From the NCBI GenBank assembly GCA_026260175.1, contig JAKCWW010005630.1:1-26527 (forward strand): a stretch of 26,527 nt of DNA. Reading direction: 5' to 3'. Position numbers and translations under genes: made by a program. The notes under the pieces were generated by a model, which saw nothing but the letters and a program-made list of their open reading frames with translations, was not told where the DNA came from and did no database searches. Positions 10,801 through 17,992 of the stretch are shown in pieces (positions within the stretch are counted from its first letter, which is position 1; the number at the start of each line of letters is the position of its first letter). This DNA comes from Reticulitermes lucifugus (Eukaryota > Arthropoda > Insecta > Blattodea > Rhinotermitidae).

Positions 10801-13800
10801 TTATATACACTTTATTTTAATTTTGTGTATGAGTTGGTGAAAATACGTGTTGTTGTAGTAGTACGTACATGGAATGGACAATTTTAAATTTACTTTCTTC
10901 TTCTTCTTCTTGTCTGGGTCACCTTATTCAAAAGCTGATACTTTAGGCTCCCCCACCTACCATGTGAGTACCAGTGACATGTACTTACACTTTCTCTATA
11001 ATTTCTGAATATCTGAAGAATACATTTTTAAGCATTTTATAAAGTATAATAAGACGTCAAGTAAGATCAACTGTGTTCCAAAAAATAATCTTAAACCAAG
11101 ATTATTTTTAAATTATTTGTTTTTCATCTCTTTCTGCCCGTTCCACATGTGTCAATGCAAATAGATTTTGTACAGGTACCAAATTATGACTTCCATTAAA
11201 CCCTCTCCGAGGAGGGGAGGGAGAGAGATCATACTTTCCCCAGGGCATGCCATTGCCTTGAAGTAACCCTCATTGCCATCCCTGACATTTTTATGTTTCG
11301 GGGGTCTTGAACCACCTCACATCCGAATATAGCCTGATGTATTGTATTAAAAACATTTACAATGATGCATAAAATCAATATATATATAATTATTACATTT
11401 ATAGTACATTTAAAAGGACAATGAGTTTTTTTTATCTCTAAACAAGAACTGTTTGTGTTGTTTACAGAGGAGAGACATGTGATGTAGACAAGGAAATAGA
11501 TGATCTTGTAAGTTTTGCTGCCAAGAACAATGTTACCCAGCTCAGTGGCTTTAAAGAAACTGTGCGTGCCCTTATAAGTCCTGCCGCACTGAAGCCTTTT
11601 GCAATCCTTTTCGTATACTTTGGGATCTACCAGTTTTCTGGGGTTAATCCAGTTACCTTCTACGCAGTTCAAGTCTTTCAGGTAAGAATACTACAGAGTG
11701 TCTCTTTATCATGTGCTTGAGCATGGTAGCTGTCATTGGAGGATGCAGGCTTTCTAGGTGATAAAGCTGCTGTTCTCAGGAAAATGATAAAAGAAACATC
11801 CTGTACTACATCATACAGCTAACTATATGTAGCACTGGTTAAGACCACAGCCTCGTTTTAGTACAGACATGTTCGCATTTGATGTTAGCCATATATATGG
11901 CTGTCCTGGCTCAAGTTTTCATCTTACACAGTCTTTCAGGCAAGCATATTTAGACTGTGAGTGCTTCTTCCACCAGTCTTGTTCAAACGTTTAACTCATT
12001 CACTGCTACATGATCTCTTAGTTTCTACAAATCACAAAATAAGGAAACAACAGCATACTTGAATCAAATGTCAGAATTCAAAGGCTGCTGTCCCACTTAT
12101 GCAATGGTTTGCATGAGATCTGTCAATGCAACATATTGTTTGTGACCAACCCATTAGTTCACATTAGACCTTCAGTTCCGTGACCTTCACAACCACTGTC
12201 GAGCACAACCACATGAGCTCGATTCTTGGTGACTTCAGTTGCCACGTCATACGGCAACAGTGAGGTGGTTTACTCTATGTATTTCTTGTAATGGTGAAAG
12301 ATGATGCATTGGAAACATAAAACTTATAGATGAAATACAAAAATATCCCTGCACTTACAATTCTGTGCTTTCCTTTACCATCTAATAAAGTGATTGAAAA
12401 TTCATTGTTCTGTGAGTTCCTGTGTAGCAATGAGCACTCTATGATTAAGATTCCTTCTAAAACATAGATGTACCCAATATACCCTTCTTACCCTATGGTG
12501 AATAAAACCACTACATGACAACCATCATCTTTGAAGACGTTTCTAAATACTAACCAAGAAGCCAGTACTCAATCATTCGCTTCAATGTGCAAATATCACT
12601 GCAACTGGCTTCATGCGACAGACTGCATGCGATCAGTTTCATGCAACGAGTCGTGTCAATGAGACAGCAGCCTAAGCTTCAACAACAAGCCCCCACCCCC
12701 CTCCATTTCCACTATTAACATCCACATGTTCTCTCCCGCTTTCACTCTCAGCAGAAAAATACAGAATAACAACATCATACTTCACATCCGCATATACATT
12801 GTTAATTTTAGCATTCACATTGTGACAAACTTTAACTGTATAGTGAACAAAATAATGGTGGGGATAAAGACTTGACCAAAATTAATTTCTACATCACTTT
12901 ATCTGTACTTTCAGGAATCAGGAGCGGAGATGAACAAATACCTCGCAACAGTGATCTTGGGCATTGTGCGGCTGTTGTCGACCATAGCTGCTTGCATCTC
13001 CCTCCGCAGATGTGGTAGAAGACCACTCACTCTGATATCAGGTACGTGAATGTCTACATTCTGTACTTTATCACTTGCATAAAACAAGGATATGTAAGAT
13101 TTATATGACAGTTCCTTAATAATGTATTCTTCTTACAGCAATTGGCTGTGGATTGACAATGATCGGCCTTGGTACCTACATGTATGTAAGAACAGGCTGG
13201 ATAGCTGAAGGTGTACAACCAACGGCAACATGGATTCCTGTAGCTTGCATCTTTATTTTCACGATTGCTTCTACACTTGGTTATCTGGTAGTGCCATGGG
13301 TTATGATTGGTGAAGTCTACCCCACACAGGTAAAGCTATTCACTAGTGCTATTTCAATTACCATACATTTCACACTGATATGAAAATAAGTGTTCATGTC
13401 CGTCTCCTGTTCAAGTGTATCAGTTATACGTACTGTATGCACTTTTGATGTTCATTCCTAAAATAAAACTAAGTTATGAACCTTGAATCCCCTCACGAAT
13501 AATCATGAACTGTACTGTGCAATTAAATGGGCAAACTGAAATTTTCTGATGATGTACAATATGGCCAGAAATTTATGATCCTAATTTGAATTTTATTTCC
13601 TCACAATGCATATGCTTTTACAAACTGTCTGTTTGGTAACACTTCCACATATTAAAACCATACAGGCCTACTGAGGAATATAAACTACAGATTCCAAATT
13701 AATATTTTGTGTTGCTCTTTACTGTCATCTCAAACAATGATTATATTTTGAAGATTCAAGTGTTCTGGGATGTTATGCCATGGTGACTTGTACATAGTTA

Positions 13801-14314
13801 CTGATGCTTCTCTTCAAAAATTTTCTCTGCTATGTGTACCACACATCCTCTGTTGTTTATTTCATATGTATATTTGTCATTGTAGATTTCTTCTTTGATA
13901 AATTAAGCAGCACATTTCATGCAAGAAAGTTTAAAATTAAATAGCACTAATTTTCTTTTACTGGAAAAGAAAAAGACATCAGCACACAAAATTCTTTTTC
14001 TGCAGGTGCGTGGAATCATAGGTGGCCTGACAACCTGCTCTGCTCATCTGTTTGTGTTTGCTGTAGTGAAGACGTTCCCACTTATCCAAAATATAGCCAG
14101 CAACCATGGGTCTTTTTGGATTTATGGCAGCATCTCACTGTTGGGAACAATCTTCTTCTATTTGTGCCTTCCTGAGACCAAGGGACGAACATTGCAAGAG
14201 ATTGAAGACTACTTTTCAGGCCGAACAAACACTCTCCAAAACAAGGGAACTAAAACACTCCCTGGGAATAAACCAAAGATCTTGGAAGCAGAGAAGGGAT
14301 CAATGCTTCCTTAA
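1705..14314 (+). CDS. facilitated trehalose transporter Tret1-like (nine coding exons)
   Basis: Joined exons give 1581 coding bases, 526 residues plus stop, typical for an insect sugar porter with 12 membrane helices. Motifs in order: SWI before helix 2 (~91-93); DLIGRKR (113-119) in the helix 2-3 loop; GRLLVGLGSGM (147-157) and the Y-x-x-E element YTGEVTQPHLRGM (165-177); PETP (224-227) after helix 6; QFSGVN (302-307) in helix 7; GRRPL (352-356) in the helix 8-9 loop; PWVMIGE (413-419) in helix 10; PETKGRTLQEIE (480-491) after helix 12. The cytosolic N-terminal tail is about 48 residues. The family moves trehalose or glucose down its gradient through the plasma membrane; trehalose is the main blood sugar of insects. 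Odd residues: Y301 where most sugar porters have the first Q of QQ, and R349 where an acidic residue is usual. Exact substrate is unknown; it may be one of many paralogues. Confidence 0.93.
1915..1995. mobile_element. MITE copy B with TA target duplication
   Basis: This 81-bp element shares its first ~30 bases with copy A at 876-957 (TACAGGGCATACACAAAATA...) and ends CCCTG-TA. The middle differs: GTGTGGTGGTTATTTGTGTG replaces the AT-rich centre of copy A. It lies about 200 bp inside intron 1. Confidence 0.85.
2017..2086. repeat. short foldback with AGTTGG end motif
   Basis: Inverted arms of 26 bp at 2017-2042 and 2061-2086 (three mismatches) flank an 18-bp loop. The arm sequence AAGTGCATTCAGTTGG matches the end motif of the hammerhead-bearing foldback at 14.9-15.2 kb (AAGTGCATTAGTTGG), so this is probably a solo terminal piece of that family. 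Confidence 0.6.
2091..3049. other. intron 1 sequence, no gene seen
   Basis: AT-rich unique-looking intron sequence. It contains poly-T runs (2138-2148, 2228-2237), one unknown base at 2267, and a somewhat GC-richer patch at 2270-2500. I see no exon, RNA gene or repeat boundary here. Confidence 0.5.
3050..3330. repeat. GC-rich island in intron 1, probable old repeat
   Basis: GGGCCTGTCTAAGGGGGCGG near 3049 and GGGCTGGCCCTGAGTGCT near 3318 form a loose inverted pair (AGTGCT...AGGGCC / GGCCCT...AGTGCT) around two GC-rich blocks with similar phrases (AAGGGGCGCTAAG, AAGGGGTGCCAAATTACTAA). The 85-codon open frame at 3073-3330 covers the island but has no recognisable motif, so I treat it as chance. 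Composition is clearly unlike its surroundings, which suggests an inserted element, family unknown. Confidence 0.4.
3741..3947 (-). mobile_element. foldback with hammerhead-like core and 13-bp target duplication
   Basis: The element is bounded by a perfect 13-bp direct repeat CAAAGTCAAAGTG (3741-3753, 3935-3947), read as the target-site duplication. Inside, inverted arms of about 62 bp (3786-3847 and 3874-3935) enclose a 26-bp loop. The left arm plus loop carries a hammerhead-like core on the minus strand. Inverted partial copies of a terminal repeat and target duplications of this length fit Penelope-like elements; no coding region remains. Confidence 0.7.
3832..3871 (-). ncRNA. hammerhead-ribozyme-like motif, copy 2
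   Basis: Minus strand: CCGAAGA, U, stem II GGGA/UCCC with a long AU-rich loop, GAAAC, a two-pair stem III (AC/GU) and the cleavage triplet GUC before AUAC. One core base deviates (CUGA reads CCGA), which would be expected to abolish or strongly weaken cleavage. Everything else fits the same layout as copies 1 and 4. Confidence 0.45.
4141..4325. repeat. ~32-bp minisatellite, 6 units
   Basis: Units of 32, 30, 32, 26, 33 and 32 bp follow AATACAGAGTGGCACAGAAG-AAAAACGTGCTA. Just beyond the array, 4341-4358 (CTTCTGCACCACTCTGTG) is an inverted partial unit. It lies in intron 1; the open frames on both strands here are by-products of the repeat. Confidence 0.9.
4330..4826. other. intron 1, no gene seen
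   Basis: Apart from the inverted minisatellite unit at 4341-4358, this is unremarkable AT-rich intron sequence. The 85-codon frame at 4393-4650 has no recognisable motif and no splice-site support. Confidence 0.45.
4827..4862. repeat. (AAT)n microsatellite
   Basis: Twelve uninterrupted trinucleotide units in intron 1. Confidence 0.97.
5015..5131. repeat. MITE-like inverted repeat just upstream of exon 2
   Basis: Perfect 17-bp inverted ends ATTTTATCTGACAACTA (5015-5031) and its reverse complement (5115-5131) bracket 83 bp with an inner 16-bp palindrome TCATTCATATGAATGA. It ends 56 bp before exon 2. Family not recognised and no clear target duplication. Confidence 0.65.
5188..5323 (+). CDS. 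Tret1-like coding exon 2 (residues 3-48)
   Basis: Acceptor TTGTGTGTTTGCAG, donor CAG|GTAAGC. Frame enters one base into the exon and leaves at phase 0. It encodes the charged cytosolic N-terminal tail (VEPENERIATIVEV near residues 15-28), which varies strongly among paralogues, so it gives no family signal by itself; position and phase support it. Confidence 0.85.
5324..6728. other. intron 2, no gene seen
   Basis: AT-rich intron. A small inverted pair TTTTTTATCAC (5790-5800) and GTGATAAAAAA (5882-5892) encloses a GC-richer patch and may be a MITE remnant; a short hairpin CAGTTTTAAA/TTTAAAACTG lies near 6350-6371. No exon is needed between residues 48 and 49. Confidence 0.5.
6729..6864 (+). 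CDS. Tret1-like coding exon 3 (residues 49-94)
   Basis: Acceptor TTCTTTTGTTAAAG, donor G|GTAAGC, entering at phase 0 and leaving at phase 1. It encodes helix 1 (VIAAFVANLGTINTGLVFGF), the extracellular PQL segment and DGDQASWI before helix 2, all typical of insect Tret1-like proteins. Confidence 0.93.
7278..7670. repeat. ~140-bp tandem repeat, about 2.8 degenerate copies
   Basis: Three phased starts, near 7278 (CCCTGAGTAAAGTATGGCTT), 7420 (GCCTTTAAGGAAAATATGGC) and 7560 (CCCTAAGTAAGGTATGGCTG), each followed by a TTTCA(T/C) and TCATG-like stretch; the parts before each start also align (TATGGG...TTCAT). Spacing is about 142 and 140 bp. It lies in intron 3. The open frames over it on both strands are not conserved between copies. 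Confidence 0.7.
7963..8187 (+). CDS. Tret1-like coding exon 4 (residues 94-169)
   Basis: Acceptor TTCTCTTTCCAG, donor G|GTGTGT, phase 1 in and 1 out. It encodes helix 2 (TTPIGCILSGYLMD), the DLIGRKR loop signature, helix 3 (LIITEIPLILGWLIISTST), and helix 4 GRLLVGLGSGMVGAPARVYT. The GE of the Y-x-x-E element sits at the very end. Confidence 0.95.
8540..8960 (-). pseudogene. mariner transposase C-terminal fragment (minus strand)
   Basis: Minus-strand translation, with frame shifts, gives the last part of a mariner-type transposase: YLFGLLKKDLVG, then FHNNEDMQMAVHEWLQMQ, a spacer, RWIRYITVL and DYVEK. The family ends in a similar YxLFxxLKxxLxG...F.S.EEV...V..W...QxxxFYxxGIxKLxxRWxKCI...GxYVEK pattern. 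Only the part after about the third catalytic aspartate is left and stop codons interrupt it. It faces a second fragment head to head. Confidence 0.7.
8961..9225 (+). pseudogene. mariner transposase C-terminal fragment (plus strand)
   Basis: Plus-strand translation reads HMLGPWKQHFVGC, stop, FHSNEEVEMAVHKQL, stop, then RILKLVPRKDSSITVL and GNYVEK, homologous to the minus-strand fragment on its left. The two form an inverted pair of about 230 bp arms (about 8540-8776 and 8994-9225). The pair lies in intron 4. Confidence 0.7.
9248..9538 (-). mobile_element. tRNA-derived SINE, copy 1
   Basis: On the minus strand the element starts GGAGCTGGGATAGCTCAG with an RNA polymerase III A box (TAGCTCAGCCAGT, 9515-9527) and a perfect B box GGTTCGAATCC (9472-9482), followed by a ~190-bp unique body ending near GGGACAACTTTAC. 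The head has the spacing of a tRNA. The body is shared with copies at 18243-18496 and 25849-26104. It lies antisense in intron 4, just before exon 5. Confidence 0.88.
9681..9915 (+). CDS. Tret1-like coding exon 5 (residues 169-247)
   Basis: Acceptor GGTTTGTGTTCAG, donor AG|GTAATA; phase 1 in, phase 2 out. It encodes VTQPHLRGM, helix 5 (SAVASVGVSLGVTIEYALGA), helix 6 (VLAGISATIPILALILIIF) and the PETP motif with the following NWLLNHGR and the helical EEAKEALKKFR of the intracellular domain. Confidence 0.96.
9916..10600. other. intron 5 first part, no gene seen
   Basis: Low-complexity AT-rich intron with a G-run near 10060-10072. Loosely repeated phrases GGTATGGCATT at 10182 and 10272 hint at an old repeat. 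The 81-codon frame at 10160-10405 has no recognisable motif. A weak ribozyme-like string is noted at 10425-10455 under rejected items. Confidence 0.45.
10602..10854 (-). mobile_element. foldback element with degenerate hammerhead-like core
   Basis: Inverted arms at 10602-10636 and 10820-10854 match at 31 of 35 positions, all differences being transitions, and weaker pairing extends inward to about 10655 and 10798. The minus strand holds a hammerhead-like core between the arms. The arm end carries GAGTTGGYGAAAATA, related in style to the AGTTGG ends of the other copies. No clear target duplication was found. Located in intron 5. Confidence 0.65.
10674..10708 (-). ncRNA. hammerhead-ribozyme-like motif, copy 3 (degenerate)
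   Basis: Minus strand: CUGAAGA, U, a perfect six-pair stem II (GGUGUG/CACACC), then AAAAC where GAAAC is required, and no good cleavage triplet. The essential G12 is an A, so this copy is predicted dead. Its stem II, different in sequence from the other copies but equally well paired, shows compensated change. Confidence 0.45.
10896..10910. repeat. short (CTT)n run
   Basis: Five CTT units in intron 5. Confidence 0.8.
11468..11681 (+). CDS. Tret1-like coding exon 6 (residues 247-318)
   Basis: Acceptor GTTGTTTACAG, donor CAG|GTAAGA; phase 2 in, 0 out. It encodes the rest of the central cytosolic helices (DVDKEIDDLVSFA), a SGFKETVRALISPAALKPF linker and helix 7 with IYQFSGVNPVTFYAVQVF. The canonical helix 7 signature is QQxSGxN; here the first glutamine is Tyr301. 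Confidence 0.96.
11682..12914. other. intron 6, no gene seen
   Basis: Mostly unique AT-rich sequence. A perfect 16-bp palindrome AGCCATATATATGGCT lies at 11887-11902, and a short GCATGCGA-rich patch at 12612-12650 has the look of a transposon end. Nothing codes. Confidence 0.5.
12915..13041 (+). CDS. Tret1-like coding exon 7 (residues 319-361)
   Basis: Acceptor ATCTGTACTTTCAG, donor G|GTACGT; phase 0 in, 1 out. It encodes ESGAEMNKYLATVILGIVRL (helix 8) and the loop SLRRCGRRPLTL. The GRR of the C-terminal half signature is intact; the residue usually acidic before R-x-G-R-R is Arg349. Confidence 0.95.
13139..13329 (+). CDS. Tret1-like coding exon 8 (residues 361-424)
   Basis: Acceptor ATTCTTCTTACAG, donor CAG|GTAAAG; phase 1 in, 0 out. 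It encodes helix 9, an extracellular loop, and helix 10 with TLGYLVVPWVMIGEVYPTQ, which holds the conserved tryptophan (W414) of the sugar path and the E-x-x-P signature. Confidence 0.96.
13330..14005. other. intron 8, no gene seen
   Basis: AT-rich intron ending in the polypyrimidine acceptor AAATTCTTTTTCTGCAG. No repeat or RNA gene recognised. Confidence 0.5.
14006..14314 (+). CDS. Tret1-like coding exon 9 (residues 425-526, stop)
   Basis: Acceptor TTCTTTTTCTGCAG, entering at phase 0, stop TAA at 14312-14314. It begins VRGIIGGL (the RG of the half-molecule signature), encodes helices 11 and 12 (FWIYGSISLLGTIFFYLCL), PETKGRTLQEIEDYF, and a hydrophilic tail of about 30 residues ending in SMLP. 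Confidence 0.96.
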   Translation: MRGIIGGLTTCSAHLFVFAVVKTFPLIQNIASNHGSFWIYGSISLLGTIFFYLCLPETKGRTLQEIEDYFSGRTNTLQNKGTKTLPGNKPKILEAEKGSMLP

Positions 14315-14912
14315 GTGCCTTTAAATACTCCTAGTTCATCTCCAAGGTGCTACTGTAGGCTTACAGTGAAACTATTTCAGTTCAGCAGTTAGGGTTGTCA
14401 TCTTAAATTATGATAACAAAATGTAGAAACACCCCAAAATATGATGCTCTTGACCCACATTTTTAAGAAAAGTGCAAATTGTTCTACTCGTTAATTTACT
14501 CTGCAACAAGTTCATGAAGAAAGTAAACAAATTTGTGTTTTAATCGTGAGTAGAAAAGAAAAGAATATTAATGACGTTAACATTTATGTCCCTGCTATGT
14601 CAAGAAACCATAGATACTTTAGTTAGTCCATAACAACCAGCACATATAGTTTTCTTAGGGAAGATCTTATAAGTATAGAAAGAAATGAGATGTAGTTCCA
14701 TGTTAAAGTGTGTAAGAACTGTATTACAAGACAATTTTTCGTTGTGCTCGCATTCTGTTTTAACATATGACATTTCACAGACTATAAAGCAATAACTCAA
14801 AACACATTCAGTACTTATGAATTTGTGTATCCACCTAATGCGTGCAAAGGGAAGTTTAACATAAGATCTATAACGCCTTACGGCTAAGGAAGTGGAGGGG
14901 GGGAAAAAAAAA

Positions 14913-14932
14913 AAGAGAGAGAGAGAGAGAGA
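14913..14932. repeat. (GA)n microsatellite
   Basis: Ten GA units directly after a G7-A11 run, in the likely 3' UTR. Confidence 0.95.
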
Positions 14933-15016
14933 AGACAAACTTGCAATGAGTAAATTTCACACTATTATCACCGTGCATTTCTATAAATCAAATTAAATAA
15001 ATAGACCAACTAATGC

Positions 15017-15066
15017 NNNNNNNNNNNNNNNNNNNNNNNNNNNNNNNNNNNNNNNNNNNNNNNNNN
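15017..15066. other. assembly gap (50 N)
   Basis: Fifty unknown bases, probably a nominal gap size rather than a measured one. It falls exactly inside the foldback, between one inverted arm and the ribozyme-like core, as expected when a hairpin defeats sequencing or assembly. Confidence 0.98.
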
Positions 15067-15092
15067 ATGGACCTAGGTCCGAAACACGTGTA
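15067..15092 (+). ncRNA. hammerhead-ribozyme-like motif, copy 4 (5' part in the gap)
   Basis: Directly after the Ns: A-U, stem II as a perfect palindrome GGACCUAGGUCC, GAAAC, stem III ACA/UGU and the cleavage triplet GUA followed by GGG, the same ending as copy 1. The CUGANG portion would lie within the missing bases. What is visible fits an intact core. Confidence 0.5.
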
Positions 15093-15171
15093 GGGTGTAT
15101 AAGAAAGACACTACATTAAAGTGGTCAAAAAGTGCATTAGTTGGTCTATTTATTTAATTTGCAATGAGTAA

Positions 15172-16915
15172 TAAAGTTAATGATATCCTCCTGACCTGCA
15201 AATGGGTAACTACCATGCATTCAGACATAATTTCATATAAGGAATAATGCTAATGTACCATTACACATTACGGACATTGCTTCATGTCATAAACTAAGGG
15301 GATGAGAGCAATCTGCCGTGAGTGACAACCCCAACTGCTAGTAACATTTCCTGTGAAGACCTGCATTCTTAAGACAATATTAATTTCTGTTCATATGTAG
15401 CTTATGTGAGAGCCACTGAAGTCTTTTGCCTGTAGTGAAATACAGTCTTAATTTATTTGTGATATTTTACTTAGGTTACCTTCCATGTTTTATGAAACTC
15501 TGTGACTGATATCATTAATAGATAGCAATAAATGGTACAAGATATTAAAATTAGGTTTTTATATTTCACACAGATTCTGTGGTAATGCAAATGCAATGCA
15601 GGAAACTGTTGTAATTTAATAGCATTGAAGAATGACATATGTTAAAAATGTGAAATTATTTTTAAGATCTTTTTATGTGATAGAAATCTTGTACTTTAAA
15701 TATTTTTATACAGTGTTGAAGGTATTACTGTATTGTTATTTCAGTTATTGAAATTACAGTATTAATGGCTGCTGTACTCCATGTCTTTTCTTTAAGTTAC
15801 CAAACTTTTATTACCATGGTAAGTAATGGATTAAAGAACTTAATATATTGAGGACACTGGTCTTAATTTTGTTAATAATTTATCTTAATGCTTTTGATGG
15901 GCTCTTCTTTGGGAAAAAGGGAGTATTAGCACTGTCACTCGCTGTTTGCATTGATGAAAAGTGACAGTTTGATTGCAACAGAGCTTCAATGTGATACTAT
16001 TGACACTAGTGAATAAGCTACATATTCAAATATATATGAAAAAGTAACTTGAACTTCAAGGGAAAATCAGACTTTTAAGATTCCTGGCAGACACACGCTT
16101 ACTGTGTGACAAAGTCCCTGTGCAGCTGCCATGCTCAAGGATATGAAGAGTACTATTTTTAAATTACTTATCTCAATTTTAATATCAGAAGGGTTTATTA
16201 GTCTGTTCCTTACCCCAACCACAAAACAATTCTGGCACAATCTACAATATGATTCCAACAATACAAATGACTTTGTAATCGCTGAAAGTCTATCCCAGTG
16301 ACTATGCTGGTAGCCATAAAAGAACCCCATCTTGACAGACATCACCTAATAAATAGCTTTCCCTGTATTGGACAATGTCACTTAACTGCTATCATAAGCA
16401 ATGCTGTCAATATGTTTCATGCATACTGTCCTTTTCAGCTTGATATTGGCTACAAAGTCGTATCTGTGACTGAGGCCCAGACAAAGTGGAGCAATTCTGA
16501 ACAAGAGTAACAGTAAATTATTACATTCAGTTTCTAATGATCCATTTGTGTGATGTACATTACGCTTGGCCAATCAAGTTAACATATTCACATTTTATTT
16601 ATGCTGACTGGTCCCTACCAGACAAAAAACATAATCTCTCCCATCGCTCCATGTATCATAACGTCTTTACACCACGTTTGGATGTGTACGACTTACTGCC
16701 AGAAATGTCTAGTGATATCACCAATGTTAACACGGAGTTCTCATCAAGATTATGGGATTTTTGGATATGACAAAATGTTTTGGAGGAACCTGTCACCTCC
16801 GTCTTTGGGGTTAAATGTGACGAGAACACCTTCCTTCCAAACGCTGACACCTATCAGACCACAAAGATATCATAACTAGACAACCACAGTTTTGTTACTG
16901 CCTACCATGATATAA
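15172..16915. other. downstream of the gene, nothing recognised
   Basis: AT-rich sequence without clear genes. The first few hundred bases may still be 3' UTR. Overlapping open frames on both strands at 16300-16880 lack recognisable domains; a short exon-like string at 16439-16510 is discussed under rejected items. Confidence 0.45.
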
Positions 16916-17690
16916 TGTGCACTGTCACGTGTTTCGACAGAGGCTTGCTCTCATACGTCCAAGAAATCGTGATTTGGTGGGACATTTGGTTAGGTTAGAT
17001 TATGTTGGTCGTGATTCACGATGTGTTGGGACCAATAAGCTTGAATAAAATACGATTTTTGTGGCTGGTTTTGTGGTACATGACCTCATAAAAGTGTATG
17101 CTAAACAGGTTCAAGTACCTTACCAGAAAGGTGTGCCGTGCATTCCTTACACCGCCATGCCGGCCAGAACTTCTAAAGCCTAACTGAGCTCTTATTCGTG
17201 CTAATCTGTTTGGATGCGATCGCTTCTACTAATATCAATAACAAGAAAAAATGTATAACAACCAGTTACCCGAAGACAGTAGTAGAACTTCGAAAATGTC
17301 ACGTACTTTACTTACGCGTTTGATGCAGAGCACCATTCACACGCTTTCAACAGACGACTGTGAGAAATTTCACACAGGGTTTTGGAAACAGTCCACAAAG
17401 TAAATAGTCTCACTGGATCAGATTATGAGACGTGCAAACACCGATTACTACAACTGTTGCGACAGTTATACTTTCTGATTAAAACTTAACACTCCACCTC
17501 GGTTCCACATAGCACAGTCTTGTACAGAAATCACAAGCCAGAAGTACGTACAAACGGGATAGAAATGAAATTTACCTCAGGAGATTTGACGTTTACATGG
17601 CATTGAAGTTGACGAGTCAGGTCTTCTGTGTTCGTACTTAGTGTAACGGCCCAGAAAAGCTGAACCGTAAAATTTTATTTTGATCAGCAT
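16916..17690. other. GC-richer unique stretch, no gene assigned
   Basis: Less AT-rich than its surroundings, with several CpGs, and a GGTTAGGTTAG at 16988-16998 that resembles the insect telomere unit TTAGG but is only two units. A minus-strand ATGGCG followed by GTGTAAGG near 17145-17157 could be a tiny first exon, but nothing supports it further. Confidence 0.35.
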
Positions 17691-17800
17691 CATTTACATT
17701 TTTATATGATTTTGTATGTTATGACTTATTCCACATCCTCTTGTCTTGTGACAAAATTATGGATCCATGGAATGTATATATGTATGTATTCCTATGCTGA
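17690..17800 (+). mobile_element. LINE-type 3' end, copy 1
   Basis: TTATGACTTATTCCACATCC, a spacer, GACAAAATTATGGATCCATG and then ATGT/ATGTATGT simple repeats. The same phrases in the same order stand before the (GTAA)n array at 23996-24233. A conserved 3' end followed by a short tandem tail is typical of non-LTR retrotransposons; which clade is unclear. Confidence 0.55.
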
Positions 17801-17952
17801 TACATAAAAATACTCCTACGATGACAATTTTTAATACATGGTTAACGTGTCCTTTGGTATAAGAACGTACTTTAGGCTACATGCGAAATTTCTGTAAGTT
17901 GACTATCTCAGCACCATCCGATATGCAGTGTTAGGCCTATACACAGAAAGAA

Positions 17953-17992
17953 ATATTCACAAGACAAACGCGCGCCTATCTCTTGTGAATAT
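17953..17992. repeat. 12-bp perfect hairpin at SINE border
   Basis: ATATTCACAAGA (17953-17964) and its exact inverse (17981-17992) separated by 16 bases, ending at the first base of the tRNA-like SINE head. Confidence 0.7.

Larger units (their letters stand above)
14941..15171 (+). mobile_element. foldback with hammerhead-like core, broken by assembly gap
   Basis: A perfect 13-bp direct repeat TTGCAATGAGTAA (14941-14953, 15159-15171) bounds the element. Perfect 28-bp inverted arms at 14989-15016 and 15134-15161 flank the gap; the left arm runs straight into the Ns, so true arms may be longer. After the gap, the + strand has the second half of a hammerhead-like core. The arms end in the family motif AGTGCATTAGTTGGT. 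Confidence 0.75.
14315..15532 (+). promoter_or_regulatory. likely 3' untranslated region with AATAAA candidates
   Basis: AT-rich sequence follows the stop. Polyadenylation hexamers AATAAA occur at 14996-15001 (inside the arm of a foldback element), 15170-15175 and 15527-15532. There is no AATAAA in the first ~680 bases, so either the 3' UTR is long or a variant signal is used. Which site is used cannot be told from sequence. Confidence 0.4.

Noticed and set aside
11229..11672. 147-codon minus-strand frame
   Set aside because: Antisense shadow of transporter exon 6 and AT-rich intron.
16439..16510. Plus-strand string after a good acceptor (CTGTCCTTTTCAG) with a 23-codon frame, possible alternative last exon of the transporter
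   Set aside because: It would have to follow exon 8 and would remove helices 11-12 and the PETKGR signature; the frame is short and matches nothing I know. Probably chance.
16537..16879. Overlapping open frames on both strands
   Set aside because: Three different frames are open over the same bases with no recognised motif, which points to chance or old repeat sequence.
17144..17164. Minus-strand ATGGCG followed by GTGTAAGG as a tiny first exon
   Set aside because: Six coding bases, no promoter elements I trust, and no downstream exon in phase found.
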